Shown here: in pieces, positions 1 through 7,091 of the stretch
How positions within the stretch are numbered: position 1 is the first letter of the stretch
How the letters are laid out: the number at the start of each line of letters is the position of its first letter
Source of the DNA: Clostridium sp. UBA3947
Lineage (GTDB): Bacteria; Bacillota; Clostridia; Clostridiales; Clostridiaceae
DNA length: 17,484 nt
Assembly: GCA_002385545.1 (NCBI GenBank)
Contig: DGDR01000217.1
Coordinates: 1-17,484 of the forward strand
Direction: 5' to 3'
Made by a program: the position numbers and the translations under genes
Notes under the pieces: generated by a model
The model's database searches: none
What the model saw: the letters and a program-made list of their open reading frames with translations, nothing else
What the model was told of the DNA's origin: nothing

Positions 1-43
1 TTATGTGCAATTTTCAGAGAACAAGATTCTCTACATAATGTAT

Positions 44-118
44 TCCGCGATAGCTCAATGGTGGAGCATTCGGCTGTTAACCGAAGGGTTGGAGGTTCGA
101 GTCCTCTTCGCGGAGCCA
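44..118 (+). tRNA. tRNA-Asn (anticodon GTT), CCA encoded
   Basis: A complete cloverleaf is visible. The acceptor stem pairs TCCGCGA (44-50) with TCGCGGA (108-114), followed by discriminator G115 and an encoded CCA at 116-118. The anticodon stem TTCGG/CCGAA (69-73/81-85) encloses the loop CTGTTAA, with anticodon GTT at 76-78 reading Asn codons AAC and AAU. The T arm is GGAGG (91-95), a TTCGAGT loop and CCTCT. All stems pair, so the gene looks functional. A degenerate copy of its D-arm to anticodon-arm region lies at 1184-1213. Confidence 0.97.
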
Positions 119-151
119 TTTTATTTTTTGGATGATTTTTGCAAAGTATAT

Positions 152-176
152 AGCAGGCGGCAGCCTGCTTTTTTTT
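152..176 (+). terminator. Rho-independent terminator after tRNA-Asn
   Basis: Stem AGCAGGC (152-158) pairs with GCCTGCT (163-169) around the tetraloop GGCA, and runs into a T tract to 176. It lies 34 bp after the tRNA, so it ends the tRNA (or tRNA plus upstream operon) transcript. Confidence 0.85.
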
Positions 177-196
177 ATGTTTCTAAGCTCTATCAA

Positions 197-225
197 TTTA
201 CTATTTTACATAATCATGTTATACT
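197..225 (+). promoter_or_regulatory. Predicted sigma-A promoter for the GNAT gene
   Basis: TTTACT (197-202) and TATACT (220-225) are separated by 17 bp, four of six and five of six matches to the consensus boxes. It sits just after the tRNA terminator and about 60 bp before the acetyltransferase start. No other promoter was seen for that gene. Confidence 0.5.
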
Positions 226-285
226 TTATTTTAATTATTATATGCCTATAAAGTAAGGTTGGCGTTATATAAAGGGAGAAGAAGA

Positions 286-1167
286 ATGGGAATTAGGTTT
301 AAAAATTATTGCATGTTTACAGATTTTGAAAAGGTTTATGAATTTTTTAGAAGTAATTATGTGCCCTATTTAAATAATGGTCACTGGGCTGCAGCTACCT
401 GGGAGTATAGTCAAGGACTGCCTTGGTTTGATTTTGTAAGGCATTATAAAATTGGGTTGTGGCTAGATAATGATGTTATAGTTGGTTTATGTACTTATGA
501 AGCTAGGCCTGGAGAAGCGTTTATTTTTACTGCTAATGGCTATGAATACCTAAAAGCTGAACTTCTTGAATATGCTGAAAAAAATCTATATTCCATAAAT
601 GAAGATGGAAAAAAATTTTTGCAGGTTAGAGCTACTACAGTTGAGCCTGATTTTCAAAAAATATTAGTATCAAAAGGGTATTCTTTTTCATGGGACTATG
701 ATTTAACAGTTTTTGATTACTCAAAGGGATTGCCTAAGGTTGAACTTCCAGATGGTTTTAAGATTATTACTTTCGATGAAGAAAATGATTATAAAAAGGC
801 GGCAAATGCGGTTTGGAATGGGTTTGACCACGAGGATGACAACGACCTTGATGGGTATATGCTAGGATTAAATATGCCACATTTTCGAAAGGACTTGCTT
901 TTCCTTGTAAAAGCTGATAATGGTGATTATTGTTCATATGGACTAATTTGGATGGATGATGTTAATCATTATGCTTTTCTTGAGCCCCTATCTACTGTTC
1001 CAAAGTATCGACGAAAGGGCTTGGCTACAGCTCTCCTTTATGAAGCAATAAATAGAACAGCCCAAATGGGAGCTACCTATATGATAGGTGGAAGCAGAGA
1101 GTTCTACAAGGAAATTGGATTTGAAACTTATTATACTATCCAATATTTCAGCAAAATATTAGATTGA
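286..1167 (+). CDS. GNAT family N-acetyltransferase (probable two-domain)
   Basis: A 293-aa soluble protein. The C-terminal part carries the acetyl-CoA-binding motif A of GNAT enzymes: residues 238-247 read VPKYRRKGLA, fitting [RQ]xxGx[GA] with R242, G245 and A247, followed by the usual helix. The N-terminal ~150 residues (FEKVYEFFRSNY onward) look like a second, divergent GNAT fold, and the length fits tandem-GNAT proteins, where usually only one half keeps catalysis. It would transfer an acetyl group to an unknown small molecule or amine in the cytoplasm. The start at ATG 286 is chosen over an in-frame TTG at 259 because GGGAG at 274-278 is correctly spaced to ATG 286. It appears monocistronic: tRNA terminator before it, tRNA remnant and terminator-like stem after it. 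The substrate cannot be inferred. Confidence 0.85.
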   Translation: MGIRFKNYCMFTDFEKVYEFFRSNYVPYLNNGHWAAATWEYSQGLPWFDFVRHYKIGLWLDNDVIVGLCTYEARPGEAFIFTANGYEYLKAELLEYAEKNLYSINEDGKKFLQVRATTVEPDFQKILVSKGYSFSWDYDLTVFDYSKGLPKVELPDGFKIITFDEENDYKKAANAVWNGFDHEDDNDLDGYMLGLNMPHFRKDLLFLVKADNGDYCSYGLIWMDDVNHYAFLEPLSTVPKYRRKGLATALLYEAINRTAQMGATYMIGGSREFYKEIGFETYYTIQYFSKILD

Positions 1168-1183
1168 TAACCTTATAATTAAA

Positions 1184-1213
1184 CAATGATGGAACATTGG
1201 GCTTTTAACCGAA
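1184..1213 (+). pseudogene. Degenerate tRNA-Asn fragment (D-arm to anticodon arm)
   Basis: Aligned without gaps to bases 56-85 of the intact tRNA-Asn, 26 of 30 positions match; the four differences fall at 1189, 1194, 1199 and 1204. Similarity stops after the anticodon stem; no T arm or acceptor stem follows. The substitution at 1204 changes the anticodon GTT to TTT, and the truncation makes function very unlikely. It is an old partial duplication or the decayed end of an element once integrated at the tRNA gene. The match is far too long for chance in a window this size. Confidence 0.75.
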
Positions 1214-1252
1214 TGTGGAATAATAATCTCAAAATAAGTTTAAGGAAAAGTA

Positions 1253-1289
1253 AAAGAGCATGTTAATTAGTTTAAGCAACATGCTCTTT
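1253..1289 (-). terminator. Terminator of the minus-strand small membrane protein gene
   Basis: AAAGAGCATGTT (1253-1264) pairs perfectly with AACATGCTCTTT (1278-1289), a 12-bp stem. Read on the minus strand it is followed by a T-rich tract (TTTTACTTTTCCTT), and it lies 14 bp after the stop of the 1303-1629 gene. On the plus strand the downstream sequence is less T-rich, though it could also stop the acetyltransferase transcript. Confidence 0.65.
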
Positions 1290-1302
1290 CTAATAGTTTA
1301 AT

Positions 1303-1629
1303 TTATATCTTCTTCAAATTTTGCTTGTTTATATAGGTTAAGAAGATGTTTAAAAATATTAAAAACAACGGAAGAATTAAAAAGATATGTGCACCTATTA
1401 AGCCCCTATTTATGTATTCGCCATTAGGAAATAGATAGGATATCCATATTAAGTCGCATAGCTCAAATATTATTATCGTAGACATTAAATAGCGAAATAT
1501 AGCCTTCTTGCTCCTATTAGACTTAAATAATGCAAAAGCTGCTGTAAATATTAAGATACATAATAATGCTCCGAGCAAAATTAATTCTGCACCAGTAACT
1601 TGATTTAGTGCCTTTACAATTGTAATCAT
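1303..1629 (-). CDS. Small integral membrane protein of unknown function
   Basis: A 108-aa hydrophobic protein that I do not recognise. Three membrane segments are evident: about residues 15-36 (ELILLGALLCILIFTAAFAL), 46-66 (YLMSTIIIFELCDLIWISYL) and 78-98 (LIGAHIFLILPLFLIFLNIF), separated by a basic loop SNRSKKAIFR and ending in a lysine-containing tail. The start is the ATG at 1629-1627. Upstream, AAAGGAAG is about 12 nt from it, slightly long. That ATG overlaps, as ATGA, the stop codon of the repaired reading frame of the upstream decayed gene, so the two were once a translationally coupled pair. With the upstream gene broken, coupling is probably lost and expression may be reduced. No catalytic or binding motif is visible. 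Confidence 0.6.
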   Translation of the reverse strand: MITIVKALNQVTGAELILLGALLCILIFTAAFALFKSNRSKKAIFRYLMSTIIIFELCDLIWISYLFPNGEYINRGLIGAHIFLILPLFLIFLNIFLTYINKQNLKKI

Positions 1630-2272
1630 CCTATAGGTTCACTTCCTTTCATACAATATTTTCTTAACTCACTATACTGGATATGGATCCTGTTCTCAGG
1701 ATTTTTATCTACTGTATATAGAATTAATAGAAAAAACATTCTAAGGGCTTCATTAAAATATAAACTAAATCTGCTGACAAAGGGCTATTTATATGTTTGC
1801 TTAAGGGATACCCGTATTTGTCATGAACATATCTAATAAATTTATGGAAACTGGGGGTATATTGCTCCAGTATATTTTCAAAGGCATTGGCAACTAATAG
1901 CTGCCTGTTTACTACTATTCTATTTCCATGTCTGATACCAGCTCTTATAGGCTTTACAATTCTTTTATGTCCTTTCACTGAAACTGTGCATAAGTAATGA
2001 GAATCTCCTGGAATTACTATTGGTGGTGGAGCAGGTATCTGTGAGTATTTAAAACTACTTGTATCTAAAAATACTTTTATGAATCTGTCAGGTTGTTGTA
2101 CAAAGAGAACTAGTATAAATTGAATAATTATTAGTACAGGAAATATAGTTCGGCTATATATAACACTGAGTAATGCAAAGCCAGTTCTTAGCTCAAAAAC
2201 CCCATTTACTGAATTAAAAAAAGTTTTATAATTTCCTTTTGTTGTATGTAATAACTTATCTTCGTGATCGAT
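1626..2272 (-). pseudogene. Decayed DUF6688-like gene: N-terminus missing, frameshift near the C-terminus
   Basis: The minus-strand frame is open from 2272 (after TAA 2275-2273) to TAA 1726-1724 but has no ATG, GTG or TTG before GTG 1978. Its translation continues upstream of that GTG with meaningful protein (FELRTGFALLSV, a hydrophobic segment LIIIQFILVLF, QQPDRFIKVF, GDSHYLCTVSVKGHKRIVKP), then RNRQL-type and YDKYGYPLSKHI motifs that I associate from memory with DUF6688 proteins. At the T6 run (1736-1731) the frame breaks. Restoring one base after TG at 1738-1737 turns ECFFY-stop into a Trp (or Cys) codon followed by FFLLILYTVDKNPENRIHIQ, continuing to TGA 1628-1626. That stop overlaps the start of the downstream membrane gene. 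The N-terminal membrane region of the family is not found in any frame upstream. Family assignment is from memory; the frameshift and truncation are read directly. Confidence 0.7.
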
Positions 2273-2440
2273 TTATCCTTTAAGAATAAGTATACATCTA
2301 AAATTATCGAAAAACAATAATATATAATTAAAAAAAGATAAAATTATATCATTAATTAATAATTCAATGCAATTTTCCTAGTAGAAGATATCTACCATTT
2401 AGCACATCATTTATACCTATCAAAATAGCTGAACTTGTTA

Positions 2441-2446
2441 TATAAT
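2441..2446 (+). promoter_or_regulatory. Candidate -10 box for topB
   Basis: TATAAT lies 18 bp before the topB ATG, implying a very short leader of about 10 nt. No good -35 box is seen at 16-18 bp upstream, so the call rests on the -10 alone. The stretch 2273-2440 is otherwise very AT-rich and I see no gene in it. Confidence 0.35.
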
Positions 2447-2463
2447 AGTTCTTGGTGATATAA

Positions 2464-4329
2464 ATGAAAAAATTGATACTGGCAGAGAAGCCTTCCGTTG
2501 GTAGAAATATAGCAGAAGCTTTAAACTGCAAACAGAAAAAGGATGGATACTTAGAAGGGGAAGAATATATCGTTACTTGGGCTTATGGTCATTTGGTGAC
2601 TCTTTGTGATTGTAAGGATTATGATGAAAAGTTTGCTTTGTGGAACTTTGACTATTTTCCCTATATACCAGAGAAGTTTAGATATAAGATTAAGCCAGAT
2701 GATAAGAATAAAAACAAGGAAGATGCAGGAGCTAAAAAGCAATTAATGATTATTAAGGCTCTTGTGGAAAGGCCAGATGTAGAAAGTATCATAACTGCTA
2801 CGGACTATGATAGAGAAGGGGAGTTAATTGCCCTATTAATATTTTCTTATATAAAGGCTAATAAGCCTATTAAAAGAATATTGATTAACGAGTGGACACC
2901 TCAAGAAATTAAGAGAGGTCTAGAGGCTTTGAAAACTAATGAGGAAATGAAGCCGCTGCAGGATGCTGGAGTAAGTAGACAGCTAGCAGATTGGATAATA
3001 GGAATAAATTTTACCTCTCTTGCAACCTTAAAGTTTGCTAGAGGGAAGGGTAGCTTGCTTAATATAGGTAGAGTGTTGATGCCTACTTTAAAAATGATAT
3101 ACGATAGAGAAATGGAAATCAAAAATTTTAAGTCTGAGACTAACTATGAATTAATGGTAGAGTTTATGGCTGAAGGGGGAAGCTATAAGGGCAAGTTTTT
3201 TCATGGCAAAAATGATAAGTTTCCCAAAAAAGAAAGCGTGGAAAAATTAAAGATGGAGATTGAAGGTAAGAGGGGGATTATTGAAGAGAAAAAAGTAGAA
3301 ATAAAATATGAGAATTCTCCTTCTTTATTTAATTTAAGTAATTTGCAGGGGCATATTACTAGCAAGTATAAGGGCTGGACTGCAGATAAGGTTTTAAAGG
3401 TAGCCCAAAGCTTATATGAAAAGAAGTATATAACCTATCCTAGAACAGAAAGTACAGCTTTAGAGGAGACTATAAAGGATAAGGCTAGAAATGTGTTAGA
3501 AACCTTAAAGGCAGATCTTCCTTTTAAGGATGAAATAGTTTTTAATGATTCAAAAAAGGTATTTAACAATGCTAAAGTAGAAAGCCACAGTGCTATTATG
3601 CCTACATATATCAAACCAAAGAATTTAACTCAGGATGAAGCTATAGTATATGAGGAAGTGAAGAATAGGTTCATCTCGCAATTTATGGAGGCAGCAGAGT
3701 ATGAAAATACCGAGGTTATAACAAAAGTAAAAGGTGAAAACTATGATCGGCTATTTATCACTAAGGGAAAGATTCTTAAACGTAAGGGCTGGCTAAAGCT
3801 CTATAAAGAGGAGAAAAAGGATGAACTATTGCCACCTTTAGAAAAGGGGGAGGAAGTGGATATCCTTAAAGCAGATGTGGTAACAAAGAAGACTAAGCCA
3901 CCAGCTCATCATACGGAGAAAACTTTGCTGAAGGCCATGGAGACTTGCGGTAAAAATAGGGGGGATAAAGAGGAGGAAGATGACAGTATCCTCTATGGTT
4001 ACTCTATAGGAACCGCTGCCACCAGAGCTGAAACCATAAATAAATTAAAGACTGCTGGATACATCTATGCAAAGGGTAAATCCTTGCTGATAACAGATAT
4101 AGGTATTAAATTAATTGAAAACTTCCCTGTAAAAGAAATTATGGATACGGACTATACTGGAAAGCTGGAGAAAAAGCTTTTTGATATGGAGAAGGGAAGG
4201 TATAACAAGGAGGATTTCTTAAGAGAAATCTATAACTTTACAATAAACGGTGCTAAAAAAATAAAATTTTGTAAAAGCATCATAATAAACGATAAGCGAG
4301 AAAAAGTGCAACCGGAAAATTCAAATTAA
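2464..4329 (+). CDS. topB: DNA topoisomerase III (type IA)
   Basis: A 621-aa type IA topoisomerase that cuts one DNA strand through a 5'-phosphotyrosine and passes the other, relaxing negative supercoils and decatenating replication or recombination intermediates. The Toprim domain starts at the N-terminus (LILAEKPSVGRNIAEAL, Glu8) and carries the Mg2+ triad as D114-Y-D116-R-E118 (ATDYDREGE). The catalytic tyrosine is Y325 in KYITYPRTES. A conserved C-terminal core element SIGTAATRAETINKL replaces the more usual GIGTPATR form. It stops at a Lys-rich tail without a zinc-ribbon region, shorter than the ~650-730 aa of well-known TopB proteins. The Shine-Dalgarno (GGTGAT) is weak. It is probably monocistronic, bounded by the shared terminator at 4323-4359. 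The short form could be a second, accessory topB of the kind also found on mobile elements, but no mobility genes are adjacent. Confidence 0.93.
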   Translation: MKKLILAEKPSVGRNIAEALNCKQKKDGYLEGEEYIVTWAYGHLVTLCDCKDYDEKFALWNFDYFPYIPEKFRYKIKPDDKNKNKEDAGAKKQLMIIKALVERPDVESIITATDYDREGELIALLIFSYIKANKPIKRILINEWTPQEIKRGLEALKTNEEMKPLQDAGVSRQLADWIIGINFTSLATLKFARGKGSLLNIGRVLMPTLKMIYDREMEIKNFKSETNYELMVEFMAEGGSYKGKFFHGKNDKFPKKESVEKLKMEIEGKRGIIEEKKVEIKYENSPSLFNLSNLQGHITSKYKGWTADKVLKVAQSLYEKKYITYPRTESTALEETIKDKARNVLETLKADLPFKDEIVFNDSKKVFNNAKVESHSAIMPTYIKPKNLTQDEAIVYEEVKNRFISQFMEAAEYENTEVITKVKGENYDRLFITKGKILKRKGWLKLYKEEKKDELLPPLEKGEEVDILKADVVTKKTKPPAHHTEKTLLKAMETCGKNRGDKEEEDDSILYGYSIGTAATRAETINKLKTAGYIYAKGKSLLITDIGIKLIENFPVKEIMDTDYTGKLEKKLFDMEKGRYNKEDFLREIYNFTINGAKKIKFCKSIIINDKREKVQPENSN

Positions 4330-4359
4330 GCAGAACAGTTCTTGTTCTGCTTAATTTTT
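4323..4359. terminator. Bidirectional terminator between topB and the ABC permease gene
   Basis: AAATTAAGCAGAACA (4323-4337) pairs perfectly with TGTTCTGCTTAATTT (4343-4357) around a 5-nt loop, with T-rich ends on both strands. It includes the topB stop codon and ends 2 bp from the permease stop, serving two convergent genes. Confidence 0.85.
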
Positions 4360-4361
4360 AA

Positions 4362-5156
4362 TCAGTATTTGCTTTGCAGCTTTTTTTCTATAACCGTTAC
4401 TACAGCATACATTACATAAGCGATAACAGATAGGATTATAATACTCATCATAACCATGTCTAGTTGTGAAATCTGCCCACCGTAAACAATTAGAAAGCCT
4501 AGCCCCTCTCTTGCTACTAAAAATTCTCCCATGATAACACCAACCCAAGATAAGCCTACATTAATTTTAAGGGCGGAAACAAGGGTAGGAATAGAAGCAG
4601 GAATTATTAGATGAGTTAAAATTTGAACCTTGTTGGCACCAAAGGTTTTTAATAGCTTTACCTTATCTTCATCTACCTCTTGGAAACCAGATAAAACTGT
4701 TATTATTGTAACTACAATGGAGATAAGCAGGGCGATAATAACTATAGCCTTCATTCCGTTTCCAACCCAAAAAATAATTATAGGCGCTAAAGCAACTTTA
4801 GGTAAGGCATTTAATACCACTAGGTAAGGTTCTAAGACTTTTGAAATAAAATCAGACCACCACAAAATTATGGCAATTAATGTACCTAGGATGGTTCCTA
4901 ATATAAAGCCTAAAATAGTTTCGTAGCAGGTAACCCAAATGTGCTTAAATAAACTACCTTCTTTATAGATTTCAACTAAGCTTTTTATCATACGAGAAGG
5001 GCTGCTAGTTAAAAAGGGATCTATAAGCTTATAGGCAGCTAGTAACTCCCATAAGACAAAGAATAACACCAGTATAGCTATTTGGGCAAAGATTACCTTT
5101 CTACTATAGCTTTTTATTTTCTTTAAATATTGTCTGTGTTCGTCACTAATCCTCAT
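4362..5156 (-). CDS. ABC importer permease, SsuC/TauC (nitrate/sulfonate/NMT1) family
   Basis: A 264-aa inner-membrane permease with about six helices. The first is at residues 22-42 (VIFAQIAILVLFFVLWELL); a short cytoplasmic N-terminus precedes it. The BPD_transp_1 coupling loop is recognisable as HLIIPASIPTLVSALKINVG, followed by LSWVGVIMGEF and GLGFLIVYGGQ, typical of SsuC, TauC, NrtB and ThiX-like permeases. Its ATG (5156) overlaps the end of the ATPase gene by 11 bp, and a GGAG site lies about 10 nt upstream inside that gene, so the two are translationally coupled. It forms the channel used with the ATPase and, by inference, the lipoprotein encoded at 7092-8114. The substrate is undetermined: this family imports sulfonates, nitrate, thiamine precursors, riboflavin and others. 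Confidence 0.88.
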   Translation of the reverse strand: MRISDEHRQYLKKIKSYSRKVIFAQIAILVLFFVLWELLAAYKLIDPFLTSSPSRMIKSLVEIYKEGSLFKHIWVTCYETILGFILGTILGTLIAIILWWSDFISKVLEPYLVVLNALPKVALAPIIIFWVGNGMKAIVIIALLISIVVTIITVLSGFQEVDEDKVKLLKTFGANKVQILTHLIIPASIPTLVSALKINVGLSWVGVIMGEFLVAREGLGFLIVYGGQISQLDMVMMSIIILSVIAYVMYAVVTVIEKKLQSKY

Positions 5157-5913
5157 CTAAATCCATCTCCTTCCAAATTTCATTAAAGTAGCTTCTAAAC
5201 TCTGGAGCATTCCTGCACTTTAGTGGTGAATCGTAGGTACTTGAGAAGTTGATGGATATTTCTTTTTTAATATAGGCTGGTCGTTTAGATAAAACAACAA
5301 CTCTGTTACTGGTAGAAATAGCTTCAGCAATATCATGGGTAACCATGATAGCGGTTTTATTTTCTCTTTTTATAATCCTGTAAATATCATCACTTACCTT
5401 AAGGCGATTTTGATAATCCAAGGCAGAAAAGGGTTCGTCTAAGAGTAGCACTTCTGGATCAAGGGCCAAGGTTCGAATTAAAGCAACCCTTTGTCGCATA
5501 CCACCAGATAATTCGGAAGGCTTATAATCCTTAAAGTCCCATAAACCATAATTTTTCAGAAGTGCTTCTATTTTTTCTTTATTATGGTCGTTCAGTCTAT
5601 GCTGGATCTTTAAACCAAGGGTTACATTATTCCATACCGTAAGCCATTCAAAAAGATGATCCCTTTGAAACATATATCCAAGCTTAGGATTGTAACCTTG
5701 AACCTTTTTATTTTCAAAATAAACCTCTCCAGAGGAAGGCTTTATTAGGCCAGATATAATATTTAGGAAGGTAGATTTTCCACAACCAGAAGGTCCAACG
5801 ATGCTAATAAATTCACCTTGATTCACTGAAAAATTTATATTTTTAAGTGCTGCAGTTTCGCCTTTGACGGTATGATAATTCATGTAAATATTTTTTAGCT
5901 CTACCTTGCTCAT
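5146..5913 (-). CDS. ABC importer ATPase, SsuB/TauB family
   Basis: A 255-aa nucleotide-binding subunit that drives import by ATP hydrolysis at the cytoplasmic face. All motifs are intact: Walker A GPSGCGKST (40-48), Q-loop Gln83 in YMFQRDHLFEW, signature LSGGMRQ (135-141), Walker B LLLDE ending at E160, and H-loop His193 in MVTHD. The RDHLFEW segment after the Q-loop resembles the RDxLLPW form typical of SsuB/TauB/ThiZ ATPases. Start: ATG 5913-5911 is preferred over an in-frame TTG at 5931, because AAGGAG is 8 nt from the ATG and would lie inside the longer form. It is the first gene of a two-gene operon with the permease; the terminator at 5971-6000 isolates it from the lipoprotein gene upstream. 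Confidence 0.93.
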   Translation of the reverse strand: MSKVELKNIYMNYHTVKGETAALKNINFSVNQGEFISIVGPSGCGKSTFLNIISGLIKPSSGEVYFENKKVQGYNPKLGYMFQRDHLFEWLTVWNNVTLGLKIQHRLNDHNKEKIEALLKNYGLWDFKDYKPSELSGGMRQRVALIRTLALDPEVLLLDEPFSALDYQNRLKVSDDIYRIIKRENKTAIMVTHDIAEAISTSNRVVVLSKRPAYIKKEISINFSSTYDSPLKCRNAPEFRSYFNEIWKEMDLDED

Positions 5914-5942
5914 TTTATCAACTCCTTGCAATCCTATACTGC

Positions 5943-5948
5943 ATTATA
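5943..5948 (-). promoter_or_regulatory. Candidate -10 box for the ATPase-permease operon
   Basis: TATAAT on the minus strand, 30 bp before the ATPase ATG and just after the upstream terminator, so the operon has space for its own promoter. No convincing -35 hexamer is seen. Confidence 0.35.
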
Positions 5949-5970
5949 TGATTGAGGAGTTATACTTGTT

Positions 5971-6000
5971 ATAAAATAAAGGCAGAGAAAAATCTCTGCC
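5971..6000 (-). terminator. Terminator of the FMN_bind-like lipoprotein gene
   Basis: GGCAGAGA/TCTCTGCC (5981-5988/5993-6000) around an AAAA loop. On the minus strand it is followed by a T-rich tract (CTTTATTTTAT), 7 bp after the stop of the gene at 6008-6838. Confidence 0.75.
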
Positions 6001-6007
6001 CTAACAG

Positions 6008-6838
6008 TTATCTACTAGCTTTATCTAAGGCTCGCCTAATAGCTAGCTGCCAGTTTCTAACTGAAGATTTTGTATTTGCATCAGTATTATTAGTTATTAT
6101 ATCGCTAGTATCAAAGTCATAGCCTTGATTTTGAATTACTGAGCCAGTCAACATAGTGCGTACTCTTGTAAGAGTTGCATCAACAGTATTGTTTATAGTA
6201 CCAGCTATATTTCTAGCAGTGGTATTATCAGTTATAGTTCCAGTTAAGCCATCTCCTGTTTTTGTAATTTCATTGTTTGTATTGTGATTATAATGGGTTC
6301 TATCATTTGTGGTGGTTCTTGTAAATCTATTTATTATCCCAGGGGTATTGTTAGCAGTGCTATTAATGGTATTAGGAGTTTTATTAGTTGTGGTTCTTGC
6401 ACCAGTAACATTGTTATCCCTTAGGTCTGTATTACTATTAATACCTGTAGTTCTAGAAGTTGTTCCTGTTCCAGTAGTTCTTATATTATTAATGGAGGTA
6501 GTTGGATTATTACCAGCATTGATAGCACGATTATTATCACCAGTATTGCTATCAGGGCTTATGGTAGTTAAATCCACATCAACTATTCTACCATTACGAA
6601 CGGTAACTATAGCCATTTGACGGCCTGAGGAAGTCATATCTCCATAGCCAGTATAAACACCATCCTTGTAGTTCTTAGTTACCTTATTTATCCCAGTAGT
6701 TGTCCTAGTTTTTTGGATTATGTTAGCATCATCGTAGCCTCTATTAGTGGTGTTGTTTCTAGCAGTTGTTCTTGGAGCACAGGCAGCCATACTTAAGCAT
6801 ACTAGAGCTGATAATGTGACACTTAAAGATTTCCTCAT
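6008..6838 (-). CDS. Thr/Asn-rich lipoprotein with a split, atypical FMN-binding domain
   Basis: A 276-aa probable lipoprotein: signal peptide with hydrophobic core and lipobox SMAAC (Cys20), so it should sit on the outer face of the membrane. Residues 56-96 (NYKDGVYTGYGD..., IVTVRNGRIVDVDL) match the first half of an FMN_bind domain. About 97-205 is a low-complexity stretch of Thr, Asn, Gly, Arg and Ile with repeats such as RTTGIN. The last ~60 residues resemble the domain's second half and end NWQLAIRRALDKA. Where flavinylated relatives have D-x-x-S-G-A-T, this protein has D246-I-I-T-N-N-T252: Asp and acceptor Thr kept, S-G-A changed. Whether it binds or is covalently loaded with FMN by an ApbE enzyme is open. 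The start is well supported (GGAGGG, 6 nt spacing). It is monocistronic, with terminators on both sides. Functions of relatives include extracytoplasmic electron transfer. Confidence 0.7.
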   Translation of the reverse strand: MRKSLSVTLSALVCLSMAACAPRTTARNNTTNRGYDDANIIQKTRTTTGINKVTKNYKDGVYTGYGDMTSSGRQMAIVTVRNGRIVDVDLTTISPDSNTGDNNRAINAGNNPTTSINNIRTTGTGTTSRTTGINSNTDLRDNNVTGARTTTNKTPNTINSTANNTPGIINRFTRTTTNDRTHYNHNTNNEITKTGDGLTGTITDNTTARNIAGTINNTVDATLTRVRTMLTGSVIQNQGYDFDTSDIITNNTDANTKSSVRNWQLAIRRALDKASR

Positions 6839-6968
6839 TGGTAACCCTCCTTAATAGCTAAATATATTATTATTAAGTTGGTTAAAAAAATCTTGCTACA
6901 AATTTAATTTAACCTAATTAATAATAAAGTATGCTTGTACTCTTATGATGTATTTTTGAGATTAATGC

Positions 6969-6987
6969 ACTATTTATGATAAATAGT
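6969..6987. promoter_or_regulatory. Palindrome upstream of the FMN_bind-like gene, candidate operator
   Basis: ACTATTTA (6969-6976) and TAAATAGT (6980-6987) form an 8-bp dyad around 3 bp, with further ATGCA/TGCAT arms at 6965-6969 and 6996-7000. It lies about 130 bp before the lipoprotein start. In this AT-rich DNA such a dyad is suggestive only. The rest of 6839-7032 shows no gene. Confidence 0.3.
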
Positions 6988-7032
6988 ATTTATTATGCAT
7001 ATAGGTGAGAGTTATACAAATTGGTATGTGGC

Positions 7033-7081
7033 AAAAAGGACTGCTGCACAACTATCAAATTTGATTTTGCACAGCAGTCCC
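7033..7081 (-). terminator. Terminator after the substrate-binding protein gene
   Basis: GGACTGCTG (7038-7046) pairs with CAGCAGTCC (7072-7080), with an AT-rich inner region that can also fold (ATCAAATTTGAT). On the minus strand a T5 run (7037-7033) follows. It lies 11 bp after the stop of the gene at 7092-8114 and separates it from the lipoprotein gene. Confidence 0.8.
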
Positions 7082-7091
7082 TCAATATTAT

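Noticed and set aside
5..256. 83-codon open frame on the plus strand over the tRNA
   Set aside because: It overlaps the complete tRNA-Asn and its terminator, has no ribosome binding site and its translation has no domain-like pattern.
118..1184. An intact integrative element between tRNA-Asn and its partial copy
   Set aside because: No integrase, excisionase or exact att repeat is present and the copy has four mismatches in 30, so at most a relic remains.
6309..6620. 103-codon hydrophobic open frame antisense to the FMN_bind-like gene
   Set aside because: It mirrors the Thr/Asn-rich coding repeat: Thr and Asn codons read in reverse as Val and Leu/Ile. No ribosome site or start context.
6040..6838. 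Frameshifted or random sequence, because of the repetitive Thr/Asn composition
   Set aside because: Signal peptide, lipobox, good ribosome site, intact 276-codon frame, FMN_bind-like ends and a terminator right after the stop show a real gene.
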